Below, piece by piece: positions 45,497 to 54,036 of a stretch of 64,000 nt of DNA. A program made the translations under genes and the position numbers. The notes below the pieces were generated by a model. It had not been told where the DNA came from. It searched no databases and saw only the letters and a list, made by a program, of their open reading frames with translations. The stretch spans positions 62,001 through 126,000 of the forward strand of contig NZ_JALAZE010000008.1 of NCBI RefSeq assembly GCF_022809095.1. The letters run 5' to 3'. Position 1 is the stretch's first letter. Each line of letters begins with the position of its first letter. The DNA is from Bacillus kexueae (GTDB lineage: Bacteria; Bacillota; Bacilli; Bacillales; Aeribacillaceae).

Positions 45497-46066
45497 ATGA
45501 AGCGAATAGCGATATTTTGCGGCTCGAAAAACGGTGCATCTGAAGTGTATGTAAACGGAGCAATTGCGCTAGGAAAAGAATTAGCAAATCGAAATATAAC
45601 TCTCGTGTACGGAGGAGCAAAAGTCGGATTAATGGGTGCGATTGCCGACTCGGTCATTCAAGCAGGAGGCAACGTAATTGGTGTCATGCCTACTTTCTTA
45701 GTCGAAAAAGAAATTGCTCACCCTCATTTATCAGAACTGATCATCGTCGAAACCATGCATGAACGTAAAGCAAAAATGGCAGAACTTGCTGATGGGTTTA
45801 TCGCTTTACCTGGTGGCCCTGGAACACTCGAAGAATTTTTTGAAATCTTTACCTTAGCTCAGCTAGGCAAGCATCATAAGCCATGCGGACTTTTTAATAT
45901 GAACCATTACTATGACCCACTTATTCACTTTTTCAGCCATATGGAAAAAGAACAATTTTTACACGAACAATATAGAGGGCTGGCGATTATAGAAGAAGAC
46001 CCCTCCAAATTGCTTAATCGGTTTGAACAATATGAATCACATCTTTTATCAAAACAGACAAACTGA
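45497..46066 (+). CDS. LOG-family nucleoside 5'-monophosphate phosphoribohydrolase
   Basis: 189-residue cytosolic Rossmann-like enzyme of the TIGR00730/LOG family. It cleaves the N-glycosidic bond of AMP or cytokinin nucleotides. The signatures are AIFCGSKNGASEVYV, LVYGGAKVGLMGAIAD, MHERKAKMAELADGFIALPG and PGGPGTLEEFFE, with the catalytic Arg and Glu present. B. subtilis YvdD is a likely homologue. ATG 45497 has GGAGGAAGGA a few bases upstream. It is monocistronic. Confidence 0.92.
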   Translation: MKRIAIFCGSKNGASEVYVNGAIALGKELANRNITLVYGGAKVGLMGAIADSVIQAGGNVIGVMPTFLVEKEIAHPHLSELIIVETMHERKAKMAELADGFIALPGGPGTLEEFFEIFTLAQLGKHHKPCGLFNMNHYYDPLIHFFSHMEKEQFLHEQYRGLAIIEEDPSKLLNRFEQYESHLLSKQTN

Positions 46067-46090
46067 GTAGTCAAATCTACTCAGTCTGTC
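46057..46090 (+). terminator. Hairpin after the LOG gene
   Basis: ACTGAGTAG pairs with CTACTCAGT around a 6-base loop, with ACAGA/TCTGT outside it. It covers the stop codon. The T tract is weak. Confidence 0.55.
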
Positions 46091-46101
46091 ATATTCACTT
46101 T

Positions 46102-46490
46102 TCAAAAAAAGTAAAGTCCACAATATTGCTCATGCGTTAGCACATACGTCCAATGAACATCCTTTTCGTTTTGATAAAAACTGTCTGTCCATTAGAAATC
46201 AGCTGCCTGAATTTCTGAGACGTTTTCAAAGAAGAAAGCTTCATTAGAACAAAAAATACTACACATTCACTTTTATCTTGCTGATTGAATGCTTACCGAG
46301 CCCTGTCTCGTTCAAAGCATATAACCTTTTCATAACTAAAGATATGCCATAAAAATTGATCCAAATTTACAGCTTCTTTTTCCTCTTGAGATAGCGTTCC
46401 AGCGAAATGGCGCTCCTATTTATAGCGGACTTCCCCAACTATAGATTTCTCTTACCTTTACACTCTTTTTCTTTAAACGTGTTATAAATT
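46102..46490 (-). pseudogene. DUF4275-like pseudogene
   Basis: Three frame segments on the minus strand join into one protein: KKKSVKVREIYSWGSPL then stop; HFAGTLSQEEKEAVNLDQFL and WHIFSYEKVICFERDRAR with a stop where AFNQQDKSECVVFF continues; and, in another frame, NEAFFFENVSEIQAADF (stop) and VHWTYVLTHEQYCGLYFF to TGA at 46102. This is the order of DUF4275 proteins as I remember them. At least two frameshifts and three stops make it dead. Confidence 0.72.
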
Positions 46491-46495
46491 ACATA

Positions 46496-47040
46496 CTATT
46501 TCCTGATAAACGGAGGTTCTTCCAGCATTTTAATCTTCTTTTTTACGGTTAAGATATTCCGTTCTATATTTCTTTGAACATCTTCATCAGAATCCTACCA
46601 ATCCATTTTTTCACTTTACTGTCAAGACTACTTTTCCAAGAAAATTCTTCAATAGCCCTAATATACACATAATGTCTGTGTCAAAAATCAGTTTCTTTCA
46701 AGTCATAGTTCGTTAATGAAAACTGAAGTTCCGCTAACAATTCACCGATTTTCTTCATGAGAAACGATTGTTTTTGATTTTGAAAGCTTAAAAATAAAGG
46801 TTCTACCGGTTTAGCGTTCATCCATTCTTCAATTATGACAAATCCTTCATCAACCATCGCTTCATATAAAACTTTTGGTACCCTTACACCTTTTGACTAA
46901 AGAAGCTTCAAGCTTTTTATCTCTCGATGAAAGAATATTCCTGCTTATGAATTTTAACTGCCACCTGTTTGCGATTCATCTGCGCTCTAAATACGGATAC
47001 TTCAGGTCATGTGACAACATACTGAAGTGAATGTATTTCT
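46496..47040 (-). pseudogene. Kinase-like (aminoglycoside-phosphotransferase fold) pseudogene
   Basis: Minus-strand fragments read as a protein-kinase-like N-lobe and hinge: SVFRAQMNRKQVAVKIHKQE (strand with the ATP-binding Lys), then after a stop VPKVLYEAMVDEGFVIIEEW and MNAKPVEPLF, then IGELLAELQFSLTNYDLKE, a stop, and a charged C-terminal tail to TAG at 46496. Several stops and frame changes are present. The C-lobe catalytic loop was not found, so it is truncated as well as frameshifted. Confidence 0.62.
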
Positions 47041-47179
47041 TCAAAAAGTAATTTTAAATTTATCGTTTCCTCCTCATACGTACTTTGGAGACATAATTAT
47101 ATTATTTGGAAAAAACTTTATTTACGATAGAACAATTTTACATTTTTATCCACAATTTTTAATATTTTTAAAAATCCTT

Positions 47180-47208
47180 TTGACACTCTTTTGGGAACAT
47201 GCTAAGAT
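47180..47208 (+). promoter_or_regulatory. Sigma-A promoter of the metE leader
   Basis: TTGACA (47180-47185), a 17-base spacer and TAAGAT (47203-47208), 32 bases before the SAM aptamer. Confidence 0.82.
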
Positions 47209-47239
47209 GTCTATTAAATTCAAAAAATTTACTTTAAAA

Positions 47240-47349
47240 CTCTTATTACGAGCGGTGGAGGGACTGGCCCTGTGAAGCCCGGCAACCATTCAGTCTTTCG
47301 ATTGAAAAGGTGCTAAATCCTGCAAAGCAAGCGCTTTGACAAATAAGAG
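47240..47349 (+). promoter_or_regulatory. SAM-I (S-box) riboswitch
   Basis: The class-defining core is clear: CTCTTATTACGAGCGGTGGA, GGGACTGGCCCTGTGAAGCC, CGGCAACC, AAGGTGCTAAATCCTGC. P1 is formed by CTCTTATT and AATAAGAG. When SAM binds, P1 forms and the terminator at 47366 is free to fold; without SAM, the 3' side of P1 (AAGAGAGG) can instead pair with the terminator's CCTCTCTT. Confidence 0.95.
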
Positions 47350-47365
47350 AGGACTTTCAAGCGCC

Positions 47366-47392
47366 CCTCTCTTTTATAAGAGAGGTTTTTTT
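47366..47392 (+). terminator. SAM-riboswitch terminator
   Basis: CCTCTCTT pairs with AAGAGAGG around a 4-base loop and is followed by seven T, just after the SAM aptamer. Confidence 0.92.
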
Positions 47393-47440
47393 ATAAGACT
47401 GATAACCAACATTACGTACAAAATCAGAAAACAAAATAGA

Positions 47441-47618
47441 AATGCAACAGGTGCTTTGTGTGAATTCTGTACAAAGTTTAAAAGGGAAGCTCGGTGAAAT
47501 TCCGACACGGTCCCGCCACTGTGATGGGGAGCGACTTATCAAAAGCCACTGTTTCTTTAGGAGATGGGAAGGGATAAGAAGCATTGATCCTAAGTCAGGA
47601 GACCTGCCTGCTGTATGC
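47441..47618 (+). promoter_or_regulatory. Cobalamin (B12) riboswitch
   Basis: The conserved core is present in order: AAAGGGAAGCTCGGTGAAAT, CCGACACGGTCCCGCCACTG, TGATGGGGAGC, GCCACTG, GATGGGAAGG, GATCCTAAGTCAGGAGACCT and GCC. The B12-box part ends near 47615. It lies between the SAM terminator and its own terminator upstream of metE. Confidence 0.95.
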
Positions 47619-47702
47619 ACTTATGCTCTACGCGGATATAGAGAGGAGTGAGGAAAATATGTTGAGAAACGTTAATCTCAACTCTAGTTAGTGATGCCTT
47701 TT

Positions 47703-47733
47703 AACTCCTTCCCTACGTGGGGAGGAGTTTTTT
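47703..47733 (+). terminator. Cobalamin-riboswitch terminator
   Basis: AACTCCTTCCC pairs with GGGGAGGAGTT around a 5-base loop and is followed by TTTTT. It is 34 bases before the metE start. Confidence 0.88.
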
Positions 47734-47766
47734 GTTGAGATAAAATACAAAAAGGAGATGTGACGA

Positions 47767-50064
47767 ATGAATGTTCTTAGTTCAAATGTAGGTTATCCAA
47801 GAATTGGAGAAAATCGCGAATGGAAAGCGTTTCTTGAAAGTTATTGGCGAGGGGAGCTTGATCAAGAAACGTTTTTATCTAAAATGGACGAACTTCATCT
47901 ACAACATGTGAAAAAACAAAAAGACGCAGGCATCGATCTAGTACCTATTGGTGATTTTACCTTTTATGACCACGTCCTAGATACCGCTTTTATGTTCGGC
48001 CTAGTGCCAAAGCGGTTTCATTCATCTCATGAACAACAGACGCTCGATACGTATTTTCAAATGGCACGTGGTTCAAAAGACGCAGTAGCATGTGAAATGA
48101 CGAAGTGGTTTAACACAAATTATCACTATATTGTACCTGAATTGAATGATGTAATCCCGACTTTAGTAGAAAACCGCCCTCTTCGGTTATATAAGCAGGT
48201 GCAAAATCACTTACAAATAGATGGGAAACCCGTCTTATTAGGACCGATTTCATTTGTTAAATTATCAAAAGGATATGAATATAGAGATTTCAATTCAATT
48301 GTTAAGCAATTTGTTCCGTTATATGCTCAAATTTTATCCGAATTAGAAGCAGCCGGCGTTCAATGGGTTCAATTGGATGAACCGGTTTTAGTGACCGATA
48401 TAACGGAAGATGAAATAGCTCTATTTCATGATGTATACGAGGAATTTCATCAAAGTGCACCGAATTTAAACCTTCTACTCCAAACGTATTTTGAACGAGT
48501 AGAGCACTATCAATCCGTCGTATCCCTACCTGTTCAAGCGATTGGGTTAGATTTTGTTAACGACCAAGGGGAAAATTTAAAAGCTATTCAAAAATACGGT
48601 TTTCCTCCAGAAAAGATTCTAGCAGCTGGTGTTATTGATGGTCGAAATATTTGGCGAATGGACTTAGAGCAAACCGTGAACTTACTTGATGAATTAACCT
48701 CTCATATATCAAACGAAAACCTGATCGTTCAACCATCATGTAGCTTACTTCATGTCCCTGTTACAGTAAAGAGTGAGACTTTTATGAACGATTCATTAAA
48801 AGAAGCTTTATCTTTTGCAGATGAAAAATTACAGGAACTTGTTCTGCTAACGAAAGGGATACAATTTGGAAAAGAGGTCATTAAAAAAGAAATCTCTAAA
48901 AATAAGAAAATCCTAAAATTGTTTAATGAATCTTCTGCTCGTCAAAATACGAACGTGAGTCAAGAAATGGCCTACATCGAATCCATTTCAGTTGAACGGA
49001 AAGCACCTTTTCGTGAGCGGCAAAATGTTCAACAACAAACTTTCCAACTGCCTCTTTTTCCAACTACGACAATCGGTAGCTTCCCGCAAACAAGCGATGT
49101 CAGATTGCAACGGGCAAAGTGGCGAAAAGGTGAAATCTCACAAGAAGATTATAGTCAATTTATTAAAAACAAAATTAACGACTGGATCAAAATTCAAGAA
49201 GAAATTGGTTTAGATGTTTTCGTACATGGGGAATTTGAGCGCACAGATATGGTTGAGTTCTTCGGAGAAAAACTTGGTGGCTTTGAAGTGACAAAAGCAG
49301 GTTGGGTACAATCTTACGGATCTCGTTGTGTAAAACCGCCTATCATTTATGGTGACGTTTATTTCCAAACACCGATGACGGTGAAAGAAACCACCTATGC
49401 TCAATCCTTAACCAATAAACCAGTCAAAGGAATGCTCACTGGACCTATTACGATTTTAAATTGGTCTTTCGTACGCCATGATCTCCCACGACATTCTGTA
49501 GCAAATCAAATTGCACTAGCCCTTCAAAAGGAAGTGAAAACGTTAGAACAAAATGGAATACGTATGATACAAGTAGACGAACCTGCCTTACGTGAAGGAT
49601 TACCTTTAAAAAAAGAAGATTGGGAATCGTATCTAAACGCAGCCGTCTATGCATTCAAAATAGCCACTACTTCAGTTGAAAATGACACGCAAATTCATAC
49701 CCATATGTGCTATTCAAATTTCGAGGATATCATCGAAGCTATTCAAAACCTCGATGCCGATGTCATATCGATTGAATCGTCTCGAAGTCATGGAGAACTC
49801 ATCACCTCGTTTGAGCAATGTACGTATGAAAATGAAATTGGCTTAGGTGTTTACGATATTCATAGTCCACGAGTCCCTAAAATCAATGAGATGACTCAAA
49901 GTATTGAACGGGCGGTTCATGTCCTTCCAAAAGAGCTCATTTGGGTTAATCCAGATTGCGGATTAAAAACTAGAGGGATTGACGAAACGATTGAAGCACT
50001 AAAAGTAATGGTAAAAGCAGCTAAAAAGATGCGCAGTCGATTCGTCGTCCATAATGAGCAATAA
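47767..50064 (+). CDS. metE: Cobalamin-independent methionine synthase
   Basis: 765-residue cytosolic enzyme that methylates homocysteine with 5-methyltetrahydropteroyl-triglutamate. Two related barrels are present. The N-terminal one starts VGYPRIGENREWKAFLESYW. The C-terminal catalytic one has TTTIGSFPQTSDVR, FVHGEFERTDMVEFF, ILNWSFVRHDLP, QVDEPALREGLP and the zinc ligands in HTHMCYSNF and NPDCGLKTRG (Cys731). AAGGAG lies eight bases before ATG 47767. Two riboswitches in series precede it, so it should be transcribed only when both SAM and cobalamin are low, which makes sense if the cell also has a B12-dependent synthase. Confidence 0.97.
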   Translation: MNVLSSNVGYPRIGENREWKAFLESYWRGELDQETFLSKMDELHLQHVKKQKDAGIDLVPIGDFTFYDHVLDTAFMFGLVPKRFHSSHEQQTLDTYFQMARGSKDAVACEMTKWFNTNYHYIVPELNDVIPTLVENRPLRLYKQVQNHLQIDGKPVLLGPISFVKLSKGYEYRDFNSIVKQFVPLYAQILSELEAAGVQWVQLDEPVLVTDITEDEIALFHDVYEEFHQSAPNLNLLLQTYFERVEHYQSVVSLPVQAIGLDFVNDQGENLKAIQKYGFPPEKILAAGVIDGRNIWRMDLEQTVNLLDELTSHISNENLIVQPSCSLLHVPVTVKSETFMNDSLKEALSFADEKLQELVLLTKGIQFGKEVIKKEISKNKKILKLFNESSARQNTNVSQEMAYIESISVERKAPFRERQNVQQQTFQLPLFPTTTIGSFPQTSDVRLQRAKWRKGEISQEDYSQFIKNKINDWIKIQEEIGLDVFVHGEFERTDMVEFFGEKLGGFEVTKAGWVQSYGSRCVKPPIIYGDVYFQTPMTVKETTYAQSLTNKPVKGMLTGPITILNWSFVRHDLPRHSVANQIALALQKEVKTLEQNGIRMIQVDEPALREGLPLKKEDWESYLNAAVYAFKIATTSVENDTQIHTHMCYSNFEDIIEAIQNLDADVISIESSRSHGELITSFEQCTYENEIGLGVYDIHSPRVPKINEMTQSIERAVHVLPKELIWVNPDCGLKTRGIDETIEALKVMVKAAKKMRSRFVVHNEQ

Positions 50065-50068
50065 AAGA

Positions 50069-50095
50069 AAAAGACCCTTTAAAAAAGAGTCTTTT
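50069..50095. terminator. Terminator between metE and ecfT
   Basis: AAAAGACCCTTT pairs with AAAGAGTCTTTT (one mismatch) with a short loop, overlapping the ecfT stop. It can serve both genes. Confidence 0.75.
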
Positions 50096-50927
50096 AAGAA
50101 GAAAACGGATTATAAAAGCGACTTCCATCTTGAAACGTTACCCATAAACTAATAATAAAGAAAACAACGAGTATAGAGATGGCTAAGTAATCTTTCTTTT
50201 CGAACGAACGTGCATTGTACCACGTTCGTTTTTTCTTTTTCCCAAAACCTCGCAACTCCATCGCACTACTAATTGTATCAATTTTTTCGAGACTTGATAG
50301 AATGAGCGGTGCTAAAATCGCAGAAGCATTTTTAATTCGTTTCAACAGCTTCTCGTTTTTTGACATATCTAACCCACGTGCTTGTTGTGCCTTCGCAATA
50401 TTACGGAAATCTCGTTGCACATCTGGTATATATCGTAATGCTAACGAGACAGCGTAAGCAATTCGATAACTTACACCTAAACGATTCAATGACGATGCGA
50501 ACTCGCTCGGGTGAGTCGTTACGATAAACAACAACGCAGCTGGAATGACCGTTAAATATTTTAAAGTAATATTTAATTGGTAAAACAATTGCTCTGCCGT
50601 AAAGTTATACCGTCCATACATATCAAGTAACACATGGCTCGTCCCATATATTTTTACCCCTTCTTGAGGTGAAAATAAATAGATAGCAAGATTGTTAATC
50701 ACTAAAAAAATTAAAATGAACAATAATACGAAAGCAATATCTTTTAATTTGATTTTAGATACGTAAAAAATAACAATGCTTGCAACAAATAATAGCAATA
50801 AGATGCGAGTATCATACGTAAGCATTGCTATGGAAGACCACAATAAAAAACAAATTAATTTCGTCGCTCCTGTTAATTGATGAATGGGTGAGCGGCGATC
50901 AATATACGCTAACATCTCATTAGCCAT
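50094..50927 (-). CDS. ecfT: ECF transporter T component
   Basis: 277-residue membrane scaffold of an energy-coupling-factor vitamin importer. N-terminal and C-terminal helices flank the cytosolic coupling helices with the two conserved ARG motifs (KAQQARGLD and SSAMELRGFG). The start ATG 50927 overlaps the ecfA end by eight bases, and GGGAGGTGA is nine bases upstream. T, A and S are all encoded here in order S-A-T, so the importer is complete. It is convergent with metE. Confidence 0.9.
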   Translation of the reverse strand: MANEMLAYIDRRSPIHQLTGATKLICFLLWSSIAMLTYDTRILLLLFVASIVIFYVSKIKLKDIAFVLLFILIFLVINNLAIYLFSPQEGVKIYGTSHVLLDMYGRYNFTAEQLFYQLNITLKYLTVIPAALLFIVTTHPSEFASSLNRLGVSYRIAYAVSLALRYIPDVQRDFRNIAKAQQARGLDMSKNEKLLKRIKNASAILAPLILSSLEKIDTISSAMELRGFGKKKKRTWYNARSFEKKDYLAISILVVFFIISLWVTFQDGSRFYNPFSS

Positions 50928-52629
50928 TTGCTCTCACCTCCCGATCAAATGCGATAAATCGTTCCACAAATTGAACAGGATCAGAGATGCCGGTTTTTTC
51001 TGCTAACGTATAGAGCGATGTTTCCTTTAAATTCGCTTGCTTTAACACGTCAGGATTTGCTAGAACACGAACATTTATATCGTCCGCTAATTTCTTTCCG
51101 TCAGTAATCACAATGACGCGGTCTGTATACTCAAGCATTAAGTGCATATCATGGGTAATCATGATAATGGTATAGCCTTTTTTATTTAACTCCACTAAGA
51201 ATTCCATAATTTCCGTGTAATGATAAAAATCTTGCCCCGCTGTCGGTTCATCTAAAATGATGACTTCAGGTTGTAAAGCTAAAATCGACGCGATTGTCAC
51301 TCGTTTCTTTTGCCCATAGCTTAACGCGGAAATTGGCCAATTTCGAAATGGATATAAACCACAAACTTTCAACGCCTCTTCTACGCGGTCCTTGATTTCA
51401 TCTTGTGGTAAACCTCGGGCCACTAAGCCGAGCGCAACTTCATCGAAAATCATATGTTTTGAAATCATGTGGTTCGGATTTTGTAAAACCATTCCAATTT
51501 TCATAGATCGGTCTTTAATCGTTTCATTCGTTATCTCGTTCCCGTCATAATAAATATGACCAGAGGAAGGTTTTTCAAACCCACAAATGAGTTTGGATAT
51601 GGTCGACTTTCCTGCTCCGTTCTTCCCTACGATACTAACCATTTCCCCTTTATGTATAGTAAAGGAAACGTTATGGATGGTTTGTTTCTTCGGCGTGTAT
51701 CCAAAAGATACGTTTTGAACTTCTAATAAAGGTTCATTTTTTTCGATTACTTCTTTTTCCGGCGTTTCTTGAAACCATTTTTTTAATGATTCGCGAAATC
51801 GGTCAACTTGGAATCTTGAAAAGTTAGCCGGCTCGGATTCTTTCGTAATGTTTCCACCCGCATATTTAACAGCTTTCGTGTAAAGGGGTTCTCGAATATT
51901 CACGCTTTCCAAAATAGCCGTGGACAACAATTCATTCGGGTCCAAATCAGCAACCACTTCCCCCTTATCAATAACGATAATGCGGTCAACATGACGATAT
52001 AAGACGTCCTCTAAACGATGTTCTATAATCACCACGGTTGTATTGGTTTCTTTTTGAATTTTATCGATTAAGTGGATCGCATGTTTACCTGTCGCAGGAT
52101 CTAAGCTCGCTAACGGCTCATCAAAAAGGAGAATATCAACATCGTCAACCATCACGCCTGCCATCGCTACGCGTTGCTTTTGTCCTCCTGATAACTGTTG
52201 AACCGATGCATTTAAGAAGTCATCCATTTCCACCATTTTGGCAACTTCTTTCACTGTGTCGCTCATTTCCTTATTTGGCACGCAATCATTTTCAAGTGCG
52301 AAGGCAATATCCTCCCCAACAGAAAGCCCAATAAATTGTCCATCGGGATCTTGCAACACGGTGCCCACTTTTTTCGATATCGTAAATAAATCTAACTCAC
52401 GTGTTTCCTTCCCCATAATGCGTAAACTTCCGTTGATTTCACCTTTATGAGAAAACGGAATAAGCCCATTGATACAATGACCAATGGTGCTTTTTCCTGA
52501 ACCTGAAGGACCTACAATCAATACTTTTTCGCCTTCAAAAATTTTTAAGTTTATATTCTTTAATGTCGGTTTCTTTTGACTATGGTATTGAAAACTAAAA
52601 TGTTCAAATTCAATTACTGCATTTTTCAT
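50920..52629 (-). CDS. ECF transporter ATPase, fused double domain (DUF3744)
   Basis: 569 residues with two ABC domains in one chain. Domain 1: GPSGSGKST (40-48), LSGGQKQRVAM, LLFDEPLASLD and an H-loop His in IIEHRLED. A 65-residue linker (about 240-305; EPANFSRFQVDRFRESLKKW) corresponds to DUF3744. Domain 2: GKNGAGKST, LSYGQKKRVTI, VIILDEPTAGQD and THDMH. It energises the importer at the membrane together with the T and S proteins. AGGAG lies nine bases before ATG 52629. It is 63 bases downstream of the S-component gene. Confidence 0.92.
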   Translation of the reverse strand: MKNAVIEFEHFSFQYHSQKKPTLKNINLKIFEGEKVLIVGPSGSGKSTIGHCINGLIPFSHKGEINGSLRIMGKETRELDLFTISKKVGTVLQDPDGQFIGLSVGEDIAFALENDCVPNKEMSDTVKEVAKMVEMDDFLNASVQQLSGGQKQRVAMAGVMVDDVDILLFDEPLASLDPATGKHAIHLIDKIQKETNTTVVIIEHRLEDVLYRHVDRIIVIDKGEVVADLDPNELLSTAILESVNIREPLYTKAVKYAGGNITKESEPANFSRFQVDRFRESLKKWFQETPEKEVIEKNEPLLEVQNVSFGYTPKKQTIHNVSFTIHKGEMVSIVGKNGAGKSTISKLICGFEKPSSGHIYYDGNEITNETIKDRSMKIGMVLQNPNHMISKHMIFDEVALGLVARGLPQDEIKDRVEEALKVCGLYPFRNWPISALSYGQKKRVTIASILALQPEVIILDEPTAGQDFYHYTEIMEFLVELNKKGYTIIMITHDMHLMLEYTDRVIVITDGKKLADDINVRVLANPDVLKQANLKETSLYTLAEKTGISDPVQFVERFIAFDREVRANG

Positions 52630-52692
52630 TCTTATTCTCCTACAAATCGTGATGCTATCTCGGTTGTTGTAACGTATGTTGTGGGAGAGTCA

Positions 52693-53256
52693 TTACTCCA
52701 TATCTAAGCTGCCTTTTTTCGTACGAGTACGAGCATATAAAGATAGAAGAATTGTTCCTAAAATACCGACAACGACAATATTGGATAATCCAACGCTCAT
52801 CCCTTGGATGAACACTTTATTAGCTGGCTCAGCATAAATCCAGATGTCTAGTGTCGGTGCTACAACGAACCAACCGAAAGCTTGAGCAACTACTTGTACA
52901 ACATTAAAACTAGCAATTTTTTTCTTTGTAAACTCTCCAGACTCGATGTCGATCTTTTTCGAAACGAGACCGAATAAAAATCCAACTAACATACTAACAA
53001 TAACCCAGCTCCACCATATTGAACCATAAAAAATAAGATCTTTCAACGCATGGCCAATCAATCCAATGAAGCCACCAGCAAGCGGCCCAAAGATTACGGC
53101 CATAAGTGCTAAAAATGCATACGTGACTTCAATATTTGTATTAGGTATACCAGTCGGAATCGATGAGAATCTACCTAAAATTACAAAGACTGCGGCCCCA
53201 ATTCCGATCGCAACAATCGTACGAACCGATAATAATTGTTTCATCATACAAAACAC
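52693..53256 (-). CDS. ECF transporter S component, UPF0397 family
   Basis: 187-residue membrane protein that binds the substrate. It follows the UPF0397 pattern: [79 protein letters not shown] and a C-terminal ARTRTKKGS. Database names for this family mention riboflavin, but the substrate is not established. The DUF3744-type fused ATPase next to it is the usual companion. GTG 53256 has GGAGAG eight bases upstream; the family-like start MKQLL (53244) has no site. No riboswitch is visible upstream. Confidence 0.87.
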   Translation of the reverse strand: MFCMMKQLLSVRTIVAIGIGAAVFVILGRFSSIPTGIPNTNIEVTYAFLALMAVIFGPLAGGFIGLIGHALKDLIFYGSIWWSWVIVSMLVGFLFGLVSKKIDIESGEFTKKKIASFNVVQVVAQAFGWFVVAPTLDIWIYAEPANKVFIQGMSVGLSNIVVVGILGTILLSLYARTRTKKGSLDME

Positions 53257-53438
53257 TCACTTTCTCTCCAAAAATACTAATGAAAAATTGCGCAAATCCT
53301 ATTATAACTGATGTCAACTACTTTGCGAATCGAAATTTTTAACTTTTGAATGGTTTAAAACAGAAAAATTGATTAAAGACCTTTCTTCATCGATAATTGT
53401 ATGGATATTAAGTTCAAAAAGACTTTATTTCAATAAAA

Positions 53439-53789
53439 CTACTTCAAATCCCACAATTTCGTTACAGTTCCTTTCAAGTATAAATATTGCTCCTCATTTG
53501 TATCTTCAAAGGCTTCCTCCCTTGTTGCCGATAAATCTAGATAATTGATTTTTGAAGTAAATTGACATGATGTAAAATCATAACGGGTTCCGTTTATTTC
53601 GTTATAGAAATGCCATCCTTCTGATAATTTGGTTTTTAAGATTCTCCCTCCTAATAGATCCTGTACTACTAGCGAAGTTACTCCACACTGCCCTCGATAT
53701 GGGTTATCAATTGTCCATTTTGTACTTGATTTTTCGGACCAAGACTTTAGTAAAATTGAGCTTAACTTTTCTATATCCTTTGCACTCAT
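53439..53789 (-). CDS. YunG-like protein
   Basis: 116-residue soluble protein with TKWTIDNPYRGQCGVTSLVV, GWHFYNEINGTRYDFTSCQF and STREEAFEDTNEEQYLYLK. It looks like the B. subtilis YunG group. The order Cys35, His60 and Asp71 recalls a papain-like catalytic triad, but this is inference. A GGGAGAAATT stretch precedes ATG 53789. It is 180 bases upstream of the ECF S gene on the same strand, with no terminator seen between. Confidence 0.68.
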   Translation of the reverse strand: MSAKDIEKLSSILLKSWSEKSSTKWTIDNPYRGQCGVTSLVVQDLLGGRILKTKLSEGWHFYNEINGTRYDFTSCQFTSKINYLDLSATREEAFEDTNEEQYLYLKGTVTKLWDLK

Positions 53790-54036
53790 ATAATAATTTC
53801 TCCCTTTTTTAAAATTAAAAAACGTTCAAATAATGTGAACAACCGAAGTAATTCTCTCTTAAAACTCAAATTCCTTTCTTTTTCTTTGATCTTTATTATT
53901 CAAATACTAATCATTAAATTAACCATAATTTTATTATGTAAAGTTTTTTCACGATACAAAAAAGCAACTTATCATTTATTTTCTATTTCCTTCATAAAAA
54001 TGGTACGAAGCATTTTTTCGATGGGAGATGAACTTC

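Noticed and set aside
47027-47275. Plus-strand frame over the metE leader
   Set aside because: It runs through the promoter and the 5' side of the SAM aptamer; these are regulatory RNA, not coding.
47357-47651. Frames on both strands over the cobalamin aptamer
   Set aside because: The conserved B12 core explains the sequence.
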